64,000 nt of DNA from Defluviicoccus sp. (GTDB lineage Bacteria; Pseudomonadota; Alphaproteobacteria; MPNO01): positions 62,001 through 126,000 of the forward strand of contig JAJEHI010000135.1 of the NCBI GenBank assembly GCA_022823775.1. Reading direction: 5' to 3'. The first letter of the stretch is position 1. Each line of letters starts with the position of its first letter. Shown piece after piece: positions 1 through 9,381 of the stretch. Under the pieces are notes generated by a model. It ran no database searches, was not told the DNA's origin, and was given only the letters and a program-made list of their open reading frames with translations. The position numbers and the translations under genes are program-made.

Positions 1-2033
1 TGGAGGCCCTCAGGCCGTTTCGTCAGCATGTGCTGGCACGAGACCGCGCGCGCTATGTCGGCGAGCCGGTGGCGGCGGTGTTCGCCGAGACCCCTTATGT
101 CGCCGAGGACGCGGCCGAGCTCGTCGAGGTGGAATACGACCCGCTGCCGCCCGTAACCCAAGCCGACGGGGAGCCCGGCGAGTTCGCGTCCGGTGTCGGC
201 ACCGAAGCCACGCTGCTCACCCATACCTACGGCGATGCGGAGGCCGGGTTCGCGAATGCCCATGCCGTCGTCTCCCTCGACCTCCGGACCGGGCGTCATT
301 CCGGCGTTCCGATGGAGACGAGGGGCGCGATCGGTGTCTACGACGCCGAGAGCGGCCGGCTGGAGCTCCACGGCGCGGCCAAGGTCCCGCACCGCAACAA
401 GGAAACCCTGATCCGCATGCTGGGGCTGGCGCCCGAGCAGGTCCATCTGTTCGAGAGCCATGTCGGCGGCGGATTCGGGATCCGCGGCGAGCTCTATCCC
501 GAGGACCTGCTGGTGCTGCTGGCCGCGCGGCGTTTCGCACGCCCGGTCAAGTGGATCGAGGATCGCCAGGAGCACCTGATGGCGGCCAACCAGGGCCGCG
601 AGCAGCGCCACAGGGCACGCCTCGCCGTCGACGAGGAGGGCCGCATTCTCGCCCTGGAGACCGAGATCTGGCACGACCAGGGCGCCTATCTCAGGACCCA
701 CGGCGTAAGCGTGCCCAACCGATCGATGTGCTCGCTGCCCGGTCTCTACCGCGTGCCGGCGTTCCGGGCGTCCTGCCACGTGCGGCTGACCAACAAGGCG
801 CCCGCCGCGACCTACCGCGCGCCGGGACGGTTCGAATCGAGTTTCGTCCGCGAGCGGCTGATGGACGCCGCGGCGCATCGCCTCGGTATCGATCCGGTCG
901 AGATCCGCCGGCGCAACCTGATCGCCCCGCACGAATTGCCCTATACCGTCGCCTACGACGAGCCCTATGCCGAGACGCTTCCCCTCGACAGCGGCGACTA
1001 CCCCCTTCTGCTGCGGAGGGCGCTCGAGGCGGTCGGCTGGGACGAGCTCCGGGCCGATCTCGCGCGGCGCCGAAACGCGGGCGAGCTGGTGGGCGCCGGC
1101 ATCGCGACGTTCCTCGAGGAGAGCGGCCGCGGCCCCTCCGACGGCGCGAGGATCGCGGTGGACGGGGACGGTCGGGTCGAGGTCGTCACCGGCGGCGCCT
1201 CCGTCGGGCAGGGTTTCGCGACCGCGATGGCGCAGATATGCGCCGCGACCCTCGGCGTCGACTATGGCGGCATCGCGGTCGTGCACGGGCAGACCGACCG
1301 GATTCCCTACGGCATCGGGGCGCATGCCGCCCGCGCGACGGTGATGACGGGAAGCGCCGTGCACGCGACAGCGCTCGCCGTACGTGGCAAGGCGCTCGCG
1401 GCGGCGTCCGAGCTGCTGCAAACGCCGGCCGAACGCCTGACGATCCGCGGCGGGATCGTGCAGGCGGAGGCCGGCGGCCCGTCGGTCTCGCTCGGCGAGA
1501 TCGTGCGGGCGCTCGGCGCCGACGCGCTTGCCGCGGAGGAGTTCTACGAAACCTCGCAATGCACCTTCCCCTACGGCGCCCACGTCGCGGTCTGCCGCGT
1601 CGATGCCGGCACCGGCGCGGTCACGGTCGAGCGATTCATGATCGCCTACGATGTCGGGCGAGCGGTCAACGCCGCGACGCTCAGGGGCCAGCTGGTCGGC
1701 GGCTGCGTCCAGGGGATCGGCGGCGCGCTTTACGAGGAGTTCGTATATGACGAGGCTGGCCAGCCGCTCGCCGTCAGCTTCGCTGACTACCTGCTGCCGA
1801 CCGTCGCGGAAATCCCCGCCATCGAGTGCTTGGTGACCGAGGATGCGCCGAGCCCGCGCAACCCGCTCGGCATCAAGGGCGGCGGCGAGGGCGGCATCAA
1901 CGGCGTCGGCGCGGCGATCGCGGGCGCGGTCGACGAGGCCATCGGCATGCCGGGCGCGATCGACCGCACGCCGATTGTGCCGGAGAGGGTGCTCGCCCTC
2001 CTGCGCGGCAAGACTTCGCAACCTTCACCATGA
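1..2033 (+). CDS. Molybdenum hydroxylase large subunit (CoxL/XdhB type), 5' end cut by window
   Basis: This is the molybdopterin-binding subunit of a xanthine dehydrogenase/CO dehydrogenase-family hydroxylase, which would hydroxylate an aromatic, purine-like or aldehyde carbon using water. The frame is open to base 3 and enters at RYVGEPVAAV, normally about 90 residues in, so roughly that much is missing. Visible marks are the cofactor motif GGGFG followed by LYPEDLLVLLAARR, and the C-terminal IKGGGEGGING carrying the family's catalytic Glu. The substrate loop reads TYRAPGR, not the AYxCSFR of true CO dehydrogenase, so CO oxidation is unlikely. The stop TGA lies next to the ribosome binding site of the enoyl-CoA hydratase, so the two are co-transcribed. 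The small FeS and FAD subunits are not in view and may lie upstream. Substrate unknown. Confidence 0.9.
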   Translation, partial: EALRPFRQHVLARDRARYVGEPVAAVFAETPYVAEDAAELVEVEYDPLPPVTQADGEPGEFASGVGTEATLLTHTYGDAEAGFANAHAVVSLDLRTGRHSGVPMETRGAIGVYDAESGRLELHGAAKVPHRNKETLIRMLGLAPEQVHLFESHVGGGFGIRGELYPEDLLVLLAARRFARPVKWIEDRQEHLMAANQGREQRHRARLAVDEEGRILALETEIWHDQGAYLRTHGVSVPNRSMCSLPGLYRVPAFRASCHVRLTNKAPAATYRAPGRFESSFVRERLMDAAAHRLGIDPVEIRRRNLIAPHELPYTVAYDEPYAETLPLDSGDYPLLLRRALEAVGWDELRADLARRRNAGELVGAGIATFLEESGRGPSDGARIAVDGDGRVEVVTGGASVGQGFATAMAQICAATLGVDYGGIAVVHGQTDRIPYGIGAHAARATVMTGSAVHATALAVRGKALAAASELLQTPAERLTIRGGIVQAEAGGPSVSLGEIVRALGADALAAEEFYETSQCTFPYGAHVAVCRVDAGTGAVTVERFMIAYDVGRAVNAATLRGQLVGGCVQGIGGALYEEFVYDEAGQPLAVSFADYLLPTVAEIPAIECLVTEDAPSPRNPLGIKGGGEGGINGVGAAIAGAVDEAIGMPGAIDRTPIVPERVLALLRGKTSQPSP

Positions 2034-2043
2034 GGAGCATCCA

Positions 2044-2865
2044 GTGATCGACGAGGGAAAGGACGTCATCGAGGGCCACGACTTCAAGGCGCTCAAGGTC
2101 GCGATCGACGAGGACGGGATCATGACCATCACGCTCGCGCGGCCCGAGCGCCTGAACGCCTTCAACGACGACATGCGGGCCGAGTTCCTGTGGCTCACCC
2201 GCCGCATCGAGGCCAATTCCGGCATCCGGGTCATCGTGATCGACGCCGAGGGCGAGCGCGCGTTCTGCGCCGGCGCCGACGTGAGCTGGTTCGAGAACGA
2301 CTGGCCGACCGAGCGCTTCCGCGTCGAATACCGCTGGGTGCACGATTTCTTCGACCTCCTGGAGCGTATCGAGATCCCGGTCATCTGCGCCGCCCAGGGG
2401 GTGTGCGCCTGCGGCGGGCTGGAGCTCGCGATGTCCTGCGATTTCCGGATCGCCGCCGAGGACGCGCGCTTCGGCTTCACCGAGGCCAATATCAACCTGA
2501 TCCCGGGCTCGGGCGGCTGCTCGCGGCTAGTCAACCTGATCGGCCCGGGCTGGGCCAAGGAGCTGGTGATGGCCGGCACCTTCATCGACGCCGAGCAGGC
2601 GCGGAGCATCGGGCTGGTGACCCGCGTGGTTCCGGTCGCCGAGCTCCAGGACGCCGCGATGGAGCTTGCCCGCAAGCTGGTCGCCAAAGCGCCGCTCGCG
2701 ATGGGCCTCGCCAAGACGATCATGAACACCTGCGACTCGATCGACACCGCCTCGGGCCGCATCCTCGAACGGATCGGGCAGTCCGTCCTGATCCGCACCG
2801 AGGACCACAAGGAGGGCATCCGCGCGTTCCGGGAGAAGCGCCCCGCGGAATATAGCGGGCGTTAG
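2044..2865 (+). CDS. Enoyl-CoA hydratase/isomerase family protein
   Basis: Crotonase-fold protein of 273 residues, expected to hydrate, isomerise or cleave an acyl-CoA in the cytosol. The oxyanion-hole segments FCAGAD and CGGLELAMSCD are present, and a Glu sits in TEANINLIPGSGG at the usual catalytic position. I chose the GTG at 2044 because AGGAG ends 6 bases before it; the longer ORF in the track has no such signal and runs back into the preceding Mo-hydroxylase gene. It follows that gene by about 10 bases, suggesting a product that enters CoA-thioester degradation. It converges with the COG4091-like gene, leaving only 5 bases between stops. Exact substrate unknown. Confidence 0.87.
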   Translation: MIDEGKDVIEGHDFKALKVAIDEDGIMTITLARPERLNAFNDDMRAEFLWLTRRIEANSGIRVIVIDAEGERAFCAGADVSWFENDWPTERFRVEYRWVHDFFDLLERIEIPVICAAQGVCACGGLELAMSCDFRIAAEDARFGFTEANINLIPGSGGCSRLVNLIGPGWAKELVMAGTFIDAEQARSIGLVTRVVPVAELQDAAMELARKLVAKAPLAMGLAKTIMNTCDSIDTASGRILERIGQSVLIRTEDHKEGIRAFREKRPAEYSGR

Positions 2866-2870
2866 GCGCG

Positions 2871-4232
2871 CTACTCCGCCGCCTGGAGCAGCGCGGGACG
2901 GTAGAGCTCTTCCATCTCCCGGCGCAGGCGGATGGCGGGTTGCGCGGGATCGGCCGCGACGTCGGACCATCGGACCAGCCCGCCCCGGGCAACCGGGTGT
3001 TGGAGCCGCACCCCGTGGGTCAGCCCCATCGGCAAAGCGCCGTCCGCCAGCGATCGCGCCGCCGGCATGAGCCGCCCCGAAACGGTGTAGCCGCCCTCGC
3101 CGTCTAGCGTCTCGCCCGCCTTGAGATCCCGCTTGGCGACCGCGACCGCATCCGCCCGCCAATCGACGGGTACGCCGGTCGGCTCGCCGCGTAGCGCGAC
3201 GCTGGCGACGCTGACGCCGAGTTCGAGCCCGATCAGGTGCCAGCGCTTGTACATTGCCGCATAGCGGCCGCTGTCGTCCGTCCGGACGCCGTACTCGCTG
3301 AAGCAGCGCGCGACGTACTCGCTGTCCGCCTCGAAGACGACGAACACGCCGAACCGGATGTCGTAATCGAGCGGGGTGCCATCCCGCTCCAGCGACGACA
3401 CGACCTCGACCTGCCCCTTGCGGTGCAACGCGCCGCCGTCGGATTTCGGACGGCAGACATCGGGCAGCGCATCGATGCTGGCCGGCGGGTAGGCGAGCCC
3501 GTCCGGCGCGGCCGCGAGTCCGGTGGCGTTGGCGACCGCCGTGCTCTCGATCGCCGGTTTGCTGCCGTCGAGAAAGGAGGTGAACATCTTCGGGTTGAGG
3601 CCGCCGAGCGCGGCCTGTTCCGGGGTCAGCCCGTAGCCGTCCCAGACATTGTCCGGGGTGTAGAACTGGAACTCCGGCAGCCACTTGTGTCCGCGCCCCG
3701 CCGCGACCACCTCGAAGCCGCAGGTCCGCGCCCAGTCGACGAGGTCGCAGATCAGCGCCGGCTGGTCGCCATAGGCGAGCGAGTAGACGATGCCGGCTTC
3801 GCGCGCCTTCCGCGCCAGCAGGGGCCCCGCCAGCGCATCCGCCTCGACATTGACCATGACGATCGACTTACCGGTCTCGCAGGCCAGCAGGACGTGGCGG
3901 ACGCCCGCCAGGGGATCGCCGGTGGAATCGACGACCAGATCGACCGGACCCTCGCGGAACACGGCCTCGACATCGTCGGTTATCCAGGTCCCGCCGGAGC
4001 AGAGCGCGGCATCGAAATCCGTTGCCGAATATCGCTCGGCGGGCCAGCCGATACGCGCCAGGTTTTCGCCCGCGCCCGCCGGGTTCAGGTCGGCGATGAC
4101 GGGGACGTGAACGCCCGGCGTTCGGACCGCCTGGGCGAGGAACATCGAGGCGAACTTGCCGCAGCCGAGGATCCCCACGCGGACCGGATTTTCCTCGGCT
4201 TGCCGCTCCCGGAGGAGCCGGTGAAGGTTCAC
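2871..4232 (-). CDS. COG4091-like NAD(P)-dependent oxidoreductase with C-terminal SAF domain
   Basis: Protein of 453 residues. The N-terminus VRVGILGCGKFASMF is a Rossmann dinucleotide-binding motif and the first 200 residues resemble homoserine dehydrogenase/Gfo-Idh folds. The last 100 residues (AVAKRDLKAGETLDGEGGYT) match the SAF domain. This is the architecture of the predicted homoserine-dehydrogenase-like COG4091 group, whose members act on varied sugar acids or amino acids; the reaction here is not known. I chose GTG at 4232 because it makes a GTGA overlap with the stop of the phytanoyl-CoA dioxygenase-like gene, implying translational coupling. The two probably act on the same metabolite. 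The 612-residue ORF in the track merely extends into a shadow frame. Confidence 0.85.
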   Translation of the reverse strand: MNLHRLLRERQAEENPVRVGILGCGKFASMFLAQAVRTPGVHVPVIADLNPAGAGENLARIGWPAERYSATDFDAALCSGGTWITDDVEAVFREGPVDLVVDSTGDPLAGVRHVLLACETGKSIVMVNVEADALAGPLLARKAREAGIVYSLAYGDQPALICDLVDWARTCGFEVVAAGRGHKWLPEFQFYTPDNVWDGYGLTPEQAALGGLNPKMFTSFLDGSKPAIESTAVANATGLAAAPDGLAYPPASIDALPDVCRPKSDGGALHRKGQVEVVSSLERDGTPLDYDIRFGVFVVFEADSEYVARCFSEYGVRTDDSGRYAAMYKRWHLIGLELGVSVASVALRGEPTGVPVDWRADAVAVAKRDLKAGETLDGEGGYTVSGRLMPAARSLADGALPMGLTHGVRLQHPVARGGLVRWSDVAADPAQPAIRLRREMEELYRPALLQAAE

Positions 4233-5032
4233 GCCGCCCGTTCCGACGAATCCGGGATCGGCGCCGTCAGGCAGTCGTCCGGCAGCGCCTCGATGGGGGC
4301 GAAGTCGCGGTGGGCGATCCACTCGGGCCGCTTGAAGCGCCGGATGTGGTTGTCGACGTGGCAGAGAGACAGATAGACGACGGTCCGGCCCCAGGGCGAC
4401 AGGTTGGGCGACGACGCGTGCACGATGTTGCCGTGAAACATCAGCACGCTGCCGGCCCTGCCCTTGGCCGAGAAGATGCCGCCTTGCTCCGCCAGTTCCG
4501 TGACGGTGGCCTTGTCCAGCGTCCAGAGCGGGTAGCTGGTCGTCATGAGGTCGTGACCCGCCTCGTAGACGCCGCCCCGGTGCGAGCCCGGGATGATCCA
4601 GAGAGGGCCGTTGAACTCGGTCACGTCGTCGACGAACAACGCGATGTTCATCGCCCGCGCCTCCGGCATCAGGTCGTCGCGCGACCACGTGCCGTAATCC
4701 TGGTGCCACTGCCAGACATCGCCGTCGAAGGCGACCTTGGCGTTCACCTTGTACTGGTGCATGTAGACCGGCCCGTCCAGCAGTTGCATGACCGGCCCGA
4801 TCAGGCGCGGATGGCGGCCGAGGCGGCGAAACGCCTCATGGTAACAGTGGGCCGCGAAGGCGGTGCGCGGGGAAACGCCGTCTTTCTCCCGCACCACCTC
4901 CTCCCGGTCCATGGCGTACACTTCGCCCGCCGCCTTCCTGAGCACTTCCGCCTCCCCGGCGGAGAACAGGCCGGGCAGCATGAGGTAGCCGGTGTCGTGG
5001 AACCGGTCGATCTGGTCGTCAGTCAGCTTCAT
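4229..5032 (-). CDS. Phytanoyl-CoA dioxygenase (PhyH) family protein
   Basis: Predicted Fe(II)/2-oxoglutarate oxygenase of 267 residues. The HxD pair is in QWHQDYG (about residue 118) and a distal His in NIVHASSPN, followed by an Arg some ten residues on, giving the standard facial triad and 2-oxoglutarate site. Such enzymes hydroxylate small substrates or acyl-CoAs. The ATG at 5032 (MKLTDDQ) is preferred over the upstream methionine at 5059 because the fold normally begins around LTDDQIDRFHDTGY. The stop overlaps the start of the COG4091-like gene by 4 bases. A 14-base perfect palindrome lies just upstream. It is separated from hmgA by 115 bases, so it may have its own promoter. Confidence 0.87.
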   Translation of the reverse strand: MKLTDDQIDRFHDTGYLMLPGLFSAGEAEVLRKAAGEVYAMDREEVVREKDGVSPRTAFAAHCYHEAFRRLGRHPRLIGPVMQLLDGPVYMHQYKVNAKVAFDGDVWQWHQDYGTWSRDDLMPEARAMNIALFVDDVTEFNGPLWIIPGSHRGGVYEAGHDLMTTSYPLWTLDKATVTELAEQGGIFSAKGRAGSVLMFHGNIVHASSPNLSPWGRTVVYLSLCHVDNHIRRFKRPEWIAHRDFAPIEALPDDCLTAPIPDSSERAA

Positions 5033-5046
5033 GGTCGTGCGCCTTG

Positions 5047-5060
5047 CGTGTCCGGACACG
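5047..5060. promoter_or_regulatory. 14-base perfect palindrome upstream of the PhyH-like gene
   Basis: CGTGTCCGGACACG reads identically on both strands and sits 15 to 28 bases upstream of the PhyH-like start codon, in the only sizeable gap (115 bases) of the hmgA/PhyH cluster. Size and place fit an operator for a dimeric repressor, or a small hairpin in the leader. No regulator gene is nearby; function is inferred. Confidence 0.35.
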
Positions 5061-5147
5061 ATGGAAAAAGGCTAACCGGAGCCGGTGCGCCGATCAACGC
5101 TCGGGGCACGGCGTGCCTCGTATCGTCAGGATGACGGGTGGAGGGGG

Positions 5148-6464
5148 TCAGGAACCCGAATTCGGGTCGAACGCCTTGGGCAGGCCCTGCCAGCAATCCT
5201 GATAGTCGCGCTGGCGCGCGGGCGTCTCCAGCGCGAAAGCGGTCGGCCGGCAGACGTAGCGGGTCTCGAACATGAAGGCCATCGTATCGCCGAGATATTG
5301 CGGCGCGAGCTCGGCGGCGATCGCCTTGGCGTTCGCGTCCGAATCCGGCCCGTGCGGCGCGAATGCGTTGTGAAGGCTTGCCCCGCCCGGAACGAAGCCT
5401 TCTTCCTTGGCGTCGTAGCGGCCGTAGACCAGCCCCATGAACTCGCTCATCGCGTTGCGGTGGAACCAGGGCGGGCGGAACGTGTCCTCCGCCACCATCC
5501 AGCGCGGAGGGAAGATCACGAAGTCGACATTGGCCGTCCCCGGAAGGTCCGAGGGCGATGTCAGCACGGTGTAGATCGACGGGTCCGGGTGGTCGAAGCT
5601 CACCGTCCCGATCGCGTTGAAGGCCGAGAGGTCGTATTTGTAGGGGACGTAGTTGCCGTGCCATGCGACCACGTCCAGCGGCGAACGGTCGACCGGCGCG
5701 GCCCAGAGATTGCCCTGGAACTTGGTGACGATCTCGAACTCGCCCTCGCGGTCCTCGTAGCGTGCGACCGGAGCGCGGAAGTCGCGCGGATTCGCGAGGC
5801 CGTTGGCGCCGATCGGCCCGCGTTCCGGCAGGCGGAAGGCGCCGCCGTAGTTCTCGCACACATAGCCCCGGCTCGGGCCGTCGGGCAGTTCGACGCGGAA
5901 GCGGATGCCGCGCTGGACGACGGCGATCTCGCCCGGCGCGGCCAGGATCGCCCCCAACTCCGTGGCGATGACGAGCCGCCCCTGCTGCGGGACGATCAGC
6001 AACTCGCCGTCGGCGTTGGCGAAGAACCGGTTCTCCATCGAACGGCCGGCGCAATAGACATGCGCCGCCATGCCCGCCTGCGCCCCGAGATCGCCCGCCG
6101 CGACGATCGTCGCGAGCCCGTCGACGAAGTCGCCTGCGCCGTCCCCCACAGGCAGCGGGTCCCAGCGCATCTGGTCGGGCGGGCATTCCGCCTCGTGGAT
6201 CGGCGCGGTGCGCAACAGCCCGTTGTCGATGCGGGAATGCCGTCCCTGGCGGACCGACGGGCGGATCCGGTAGAGCCAGCTCCGCCGGTTGTAGTCCTGC
6301 GGAGCGGTGAAGGCGGTTCCGCTCAACTGCTCGGCGTAAAGGCCGAACGGCACCTTCTGGGGCGAGTTGCGCCCGACGGGAAGCGCGCCCGGGATCGCCT
6401 CGCTTTCGAACGCGTTGGCGAACCCGGTCTGGTATTCGAACGTGGTGGCGGCGAGCGTATCCAT
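5148..6464 (-). CDS. hmgA: Homogentisate 1,2-dioxygenase
   Basis: Cytosolic Fe(II) enzyme that opens the ring of homogentisate to maleylacetoacetate in tyrosine/phenylacetate catabolism. Conservation is family-wide: [19 protein letters not shown] at the start, the ligand block [16 protein letters not shown] (His and Glu) and [12 protein letters not shown] (third His). I prefer the ATG at 6464 (MDTLAATTF), preceded by GCGGAG at good spacing, giving 438 residues, close to the family norm. An upstream ATG at 6491 lies 1 base after the SDR stop and is the alternative. It follows the SDR in one operon. The partners maleylacetoacetate isomerase and fumarylacetoacetase are not adjacent, although a FAH-family gene lies at 49780. 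Confidence 0.96.
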   Translation of the reverse strand: MDTLAATTFEYQTGFANAFESEAIPGALPVGRNSPQKVPFGLYAEQLSGTAFTAPQDYNRRSWLYRIRPSVRQGRHSRIDNGLLRTAPIHEAECPPDQMRWDPLPVGDGAGDFVDGLATIVAAGDLGAQAGMAAHVYCAGRSMENRFFANADGELLIVPQQGRLVIATELGAILAAPGEIAVVQRGIRFRVELPDGPSRGYVCENYGGAFRLPERGPIGANGLANPRDFRAPVARYEDREGEFEIVTKFQGNLWAAPVDRSPLDVVAWHGNYVPYKYDLSAFNAIGTVSFDHPDPSIYTVLTSPSDLPGTANVDFVIFPPRWMVAEDTFRPPWFHRNAMSEFMGLVYGRYDAKEEGFVPGGASLHNAFAPHGPDSDANAKAIAAELAPQYLGDTMAFMFETRYVCRPTAFALETPARQRDYQDCWQGLPKAFDPNSGS

Positions 6465-6492
6465 GGCTTGCTCCGCGTCTTCCGGGCGCATC

Positions 6493-7281
6493 CTACCCGA
6501 AATTCAGACCGCCATCGGCCTCCAATATCTGTCCCGTGATGTAGGACGCCTCGTCGGAGCAGATGAAGAGGATCGGCTTGGCGAGGTCCTCGAGCCGCGT
6601 CGAGCGCTTGACCACCTGCATCTCGACGAACTTCTCGAACATCTCGGGCGGCACCGACGGCCGGGGTATGCCGGTATCCGTAACCCCCGGCCAGAAGGTG
6701 TTGACGGTGACGTTCCAGGGTCCCAGCTCGCGCGCCATCGACCGGGTCATGCCGATGACGGCCGACTTCGACGTCACGTAGTGGAGATAGTTGGGCGGGC
6801 CCGATTTCACCGTGCCCGAGGTGACGTTGATTATCCGCCCCCAGCCGGCCTCCCGCATGGCGGGCACGACCGCGCGGGCGCAGAAGAAGGCGCCGGTGAT
6901 GTTGACGTCCATCGCGCTCTTCCATTCGTCGACGGGAAGTTCCCAGAACGGCGCCATGGTGATGCGGGAGAAGACGGCCGCGTTGTTGATCAGAATGTCG
7001 ATCCGCCCGAACGCCGAAAGCGCGGCTTCGGCCATCGACCCCGAGGCGGCCTCGTCCGCCACGTCGGTCTCGACGCCGAGCGCGCGGCCGCCCCCGGTCT
7101 CGATCTCCGCCTGGACCCGGGCCGCGTTGGCTCCGTTTATGTCGGCGACCACCGGGATCGCGCCCTGGGCGGCGAAATGATGCGCGAAGCCGCGCCCGAT
7201 CCCCTGGCCGCCGCCGGTGACGATCACGACGCGGTCCTTCAGGCTCTCGTATGACGCGCTCTTGTCGACGACGATGTCCAT
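6493..7281 (-). CDS. Short-chain dehydrogenase/reductase (FabG-like)
   Basis: Classical SDR of 262 residues with the nucleotide motif TGGGQGIG, the NNAAVFS structural motif and the active site YVTSK (Tyr-x3-Lys). Such proteins oxidise an alcohol or reduce a ketone with NAD(P). The N-terminal extension [16 protein letters not shown] before the Rossmann strand is slightly long, so the true start could be internal. It is the first gene of the minus-strand group that continues into hmgA (29 bases between this stop and the chosen hmgA start). It is divergent from the cupin gene, with about 100 bases between them. Substrate not predictable; the neighbourhood suggests an aromatic-pathway alcohol or keto acid. 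Confidence 0.85.
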   Translation of the reverse strand: MDIVVDKSASYESLKDRVVIVTGGGQGIGRGFAHHFAAQGAIPVVADINGANAARVQAEIETGGGRALGVETDVADEAASGSMAEAALSAFGRIDILINNAAVFSRITMAPFWELPVDEWKSAMDVNITGAFFCARAVVPAMREAGWGRIINVTSGTVKSGPPNYLHYVTSKSAVIGMTRSMARELGPWNVTVNTFWPGVTDTGIPRPSVPPEMFEKFVEMQVVKRSTRLEDLAKPILFICSDEASYITGQILEADGGLNFG

Positions 7282-7379
7282 CCCGTCCCCCGTTTTCCCG
7301 GATCGTTGCGGACAGACTGCCCGAATTGCCGGGCTAGGTTAATATGGGAGCGTCAACGCGGCTCACGGAGGAGGCGCAA

Positions 7380-7958
7380 ATGCTGCCGGCGATGCAGGAT
7401 TTCATCGCGAAGATGCGCGGTCTTTACGAGACCGCCGGGGACGACGCCGAGCGGTTCGAGAAGGCGCGGCCCTATCTGCAGGAACTGCTGGACGATCCCG
7501 AACTGAGGAAGCGGGCCGAAACATGGCCGTCGCGCAACGATCCCGAAAACGGCCATTACGAGAACCTGCTGTTCTACGAGGATTCGGATTACGGCTTCGT
7601 TCTCAACGCGCTCATCAAGGAGCCGGGCGAGGGGACGCCGGTCCATGACCACGGCGAAGTGTGGACCGTCTACGGCGTTCTCAAGGGCGGCGAGACCGTC
7701 CACCGCTACAGGCGGGTTTCTGGCGCCGGCGGAGAGGACGGGCTGGAAATGGTCGGAGACCACAAGGTCTCCCCGGGCTATATCGACTTCGTCCCGCCGG
7801 GCGAGATCCACGCCGAATATAACGGCCCCGCGCGCACCGTCGGCATCATCCTGCGAAGCGGCAATGTCGGCACCAACCCGCAGACCTGGTACGACCTGGA
7901 GACCGGCGAGCGGGAGCGGCGCTTCGGCCCGAAGCAGGTCCCCTACGCGCTGGACTGA
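7380..7958 (+). CDS. Cupin protein resembling cysteine-dioxygenase-type thiol dioxygenases
   Basis: Single-domain cupin of 192 residues. The metal motif PVHDHGEVWTVYGVLKGG supplies two His and a possible Glu, and PGEIHAEYN supplies the third His, as in cysteine/3-mercaptopropionate dioxygenase-like proteins. I chose ATG 7380 because GGAGGAGG stands directly before it; the ORF start at 7344 has no ribosome binding site. Divergent from the SDR-hmgA operon, so it may share control with it. Whether it oxidises a thiol or another small acid cannot be told from the sequence. Confidence 0.8.
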   Translation: MLPAMQDFIAKMRGLYETAGDDAERFEKARPYLQELLDDPELRKRAETWPSRNDPENGHYENLLFYEDSDYGFVLNALIKEPGEGTPVHDHGEVWTVYGVLKGGETVHRYRRVSGAGGEDGLEMVGDHKVSPGYIDFVPPGEIHAEYNGPARTVGIILRSGNVGTNPQTWYDLETGERERRFGPKQVPYALD

Positions 7959-8083
7959 GCCGGAAAAATTACTTCGAACCGCAAGCAGCGGCGGGTTGCG
8001 CTATCGCGCCGGCGATGCGAGGCTTGCCGGAGCGGCGCGCGGCGACGGGCGCCCGAACCGCGACCAGTCAGGAGAGGCATGAC

Positions 8084-9130
8084 ATGGCAACAACCGGGAT
8101 TCGTATAGGGCGCGGGGTCATCCTCTCCGCGGCCGCGCTCGCCATCGCGGCGGGCAGCGCATCGGCGCAGATGTACGACGGGAAGACGATCAGAATCATC
8201 ATCCCGTACGGGCCGGGCGGCACTTATGACAAGTACGGGCAGACCTTCTCGGACCACCTGGCCAAGCATATTCCGGGCAATCCGACCGTCATCGTACAGC
8301 ACATGCCGGGCGCGGGCGGCTCCAAGGCGATGAACTGGTTCGCCAACGCGGCACCCAAGGACAACGCCCACCTGATCGTTCCGCTCGACAACTCGGTCGT
8401 GAACCAGCTGATGCGGCCGAAAAAGATGCGCTACGACGCGCGCCAGTTCAACTGGATCGGCTCCAGCAACCAGACCAACATGGTGATGGTCTCGCGCACC
8501 GATATCGGCGTGAACAGTTGGGAGGACATGAAGAAGGTCCAGATGATCTGCTCGACCAGCGGCCAGGGCTCGACCGGCTATATCGTGCCGAAGCTCGCCT
8601 CGTCGCTGCTCGGCTTCAAGATCAAGATGGTGACCGGCTACAAGGGCTCGTCGCGCAGCATCCTCGCGGTCGAGCAGGGCGAGACCAACTGCGCGTCGTT
8701 CAACTGGCTCGCCTGGAGCTCCAAGGTCCCGCAATGGTTCAAGCCCGACAAGGACGGCAAGCAGTTCGCCAAGGCGGTGCTGCAGGTGGGCATCTTCCGC
8801 GATCCCGACCTGCCGGCCGACGTGCCGATGCTGGGCGACCTGGTGAAGGACAAGATGGACAAGGCGGTCGTCAACTTCATCGCCGTCGCGGGCATCCTCG
8901 GGCGCGGGCTCGCGCTGCACCCGGGGGCCTCCAAGGACGCGGTCAAGACGCTGCAGATGGCGTATGACAAGATGAACGCCGACAGTACCTTCGCGTCCGA
9001 CCTCCAGAGGCGGAGGCTGCGCCTGATGGCGTCTTCCGGCGTCGACATTCAGAAGGCCGTGGCGCAAGCCGTGACCGACGCCTCGCCCGAGGTCGTCGCG
9101 CGCGCGCGGAAGCTGATCTACGAGATGTAG
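8084..9130 (+). CDS. TctC/Bug-family periplasmic substrate-binding protein
   Basis: Extracytoplasmic solute receptor of 348 residues of the tripartite tricarboxylate transporter type, binding carboxylates or aromatic acids in the periplasm. It starts with a Sec signal peptide (GVILSAAALAIAAGSASAQ, cleavage after ASA or SAQ). The mature start KTIRIIIPYGPGGTYDKYGQ carries the family's conserved glycine-rich ligand loop, followed by IVQHMPGAGG. ATG 8084 is preceded by GGAGAGG. No tctA or tctB membrane genes are in the window, so it must use a distant transporter or act as a sensor. A strong intrinsic terminator follows. Confidence 0.88.
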   Translation: MATTGIRIGRGVILSAAALAIAAGSASAQMYDGKTIRIIIPYGPGGTYDKYGQTFSDHLAKHIPGNPTVIVQHMPGAGGSKAMNWFANAAPKDNAHLIVPLDNSVVNQLMRPKKMRYDARQFNWIGSSNQTNMVMVSRTDIGVNSWEDMKKVQMICSTSGQGSTGYIVPKLASSLLGFKIKMVTGYKGSSRSILAVEQGETNCASFNWLAWSSKVPQWFKPDKDGKQFAKAVLQVGIFRDPDLPADVPMLGDLVKDKMDKAVVNFIAVAGILGRGLALHPGASKDAVKTLQMAYDKMNADSTFASDLQRRRLRLMASSGVDIQKAVAQAVTDASPEVVARARKLIYEM

Positions 9131-9152
9131 CGTACAGTCCGAGTCTTTCGGC

Positions 9153-9184
9153 AAGGGCCGGCGCGGCTTTGCGCCGGCCCTTTT
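9153..9184 (+). terminator. Rho-independent terminator after the TctC-like gene
   Basis: A perfect 10-bp stem (GGGCCGGCGC / GCGCCGGCCC) with a 6-base loop is followed by TTTT, and the stem extends by two A-T pairs. It begins 24 bases after the TAG stop of the binding-protein gene. Confidence 0.85.
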
Positions 9185-9237
9185 GCTTGGCACGGCCGGT
9201 CGCCACGGACGCCCATTCTTCATGCGGTGCCACCCGG

Positions 9238-9345
9238 GAGGCCTCCCCCTAGCCCTCTCCCCGCTGGGGAGAGGGGACCCGCTCACCGCTTCCTCGTTAC
9301 CTTCTCCCCTCCCGCTCGCGGGAGGGGCCGGGGGAGGGTGGCGAG
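9238..9345. repeat. Tandem pair of GC-rich palindromes between convergent genes
   Basis: There are two perfect 10-bp hairpins, at 9253-9275 (CCCTCTCCCC with loop GCT) and 9306-9327 (CCCCTCCCGC with loop TC), inside a CCTCCCCCTAGCCC...GGGGGAGGGTGG frame. This looks like the dispersed intergenic palindromes common in GC-rich proteobacteria. It sits between the convergent TctC-like and CoxL-like genes. No coding frame here is credible. Confidence 0.6.
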
Positions 9346-9381
9346 CCGGCGCACTTCCCGCAACGTCGAAGTACGGGCGGG

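Noticed and set aside
551-1750. 399-residue plus-strand ORF inside the first gene
   Set aside because: Out-of-frame shadow of the Mo-hydroxylase large subunit, Arg/Pro-rich.
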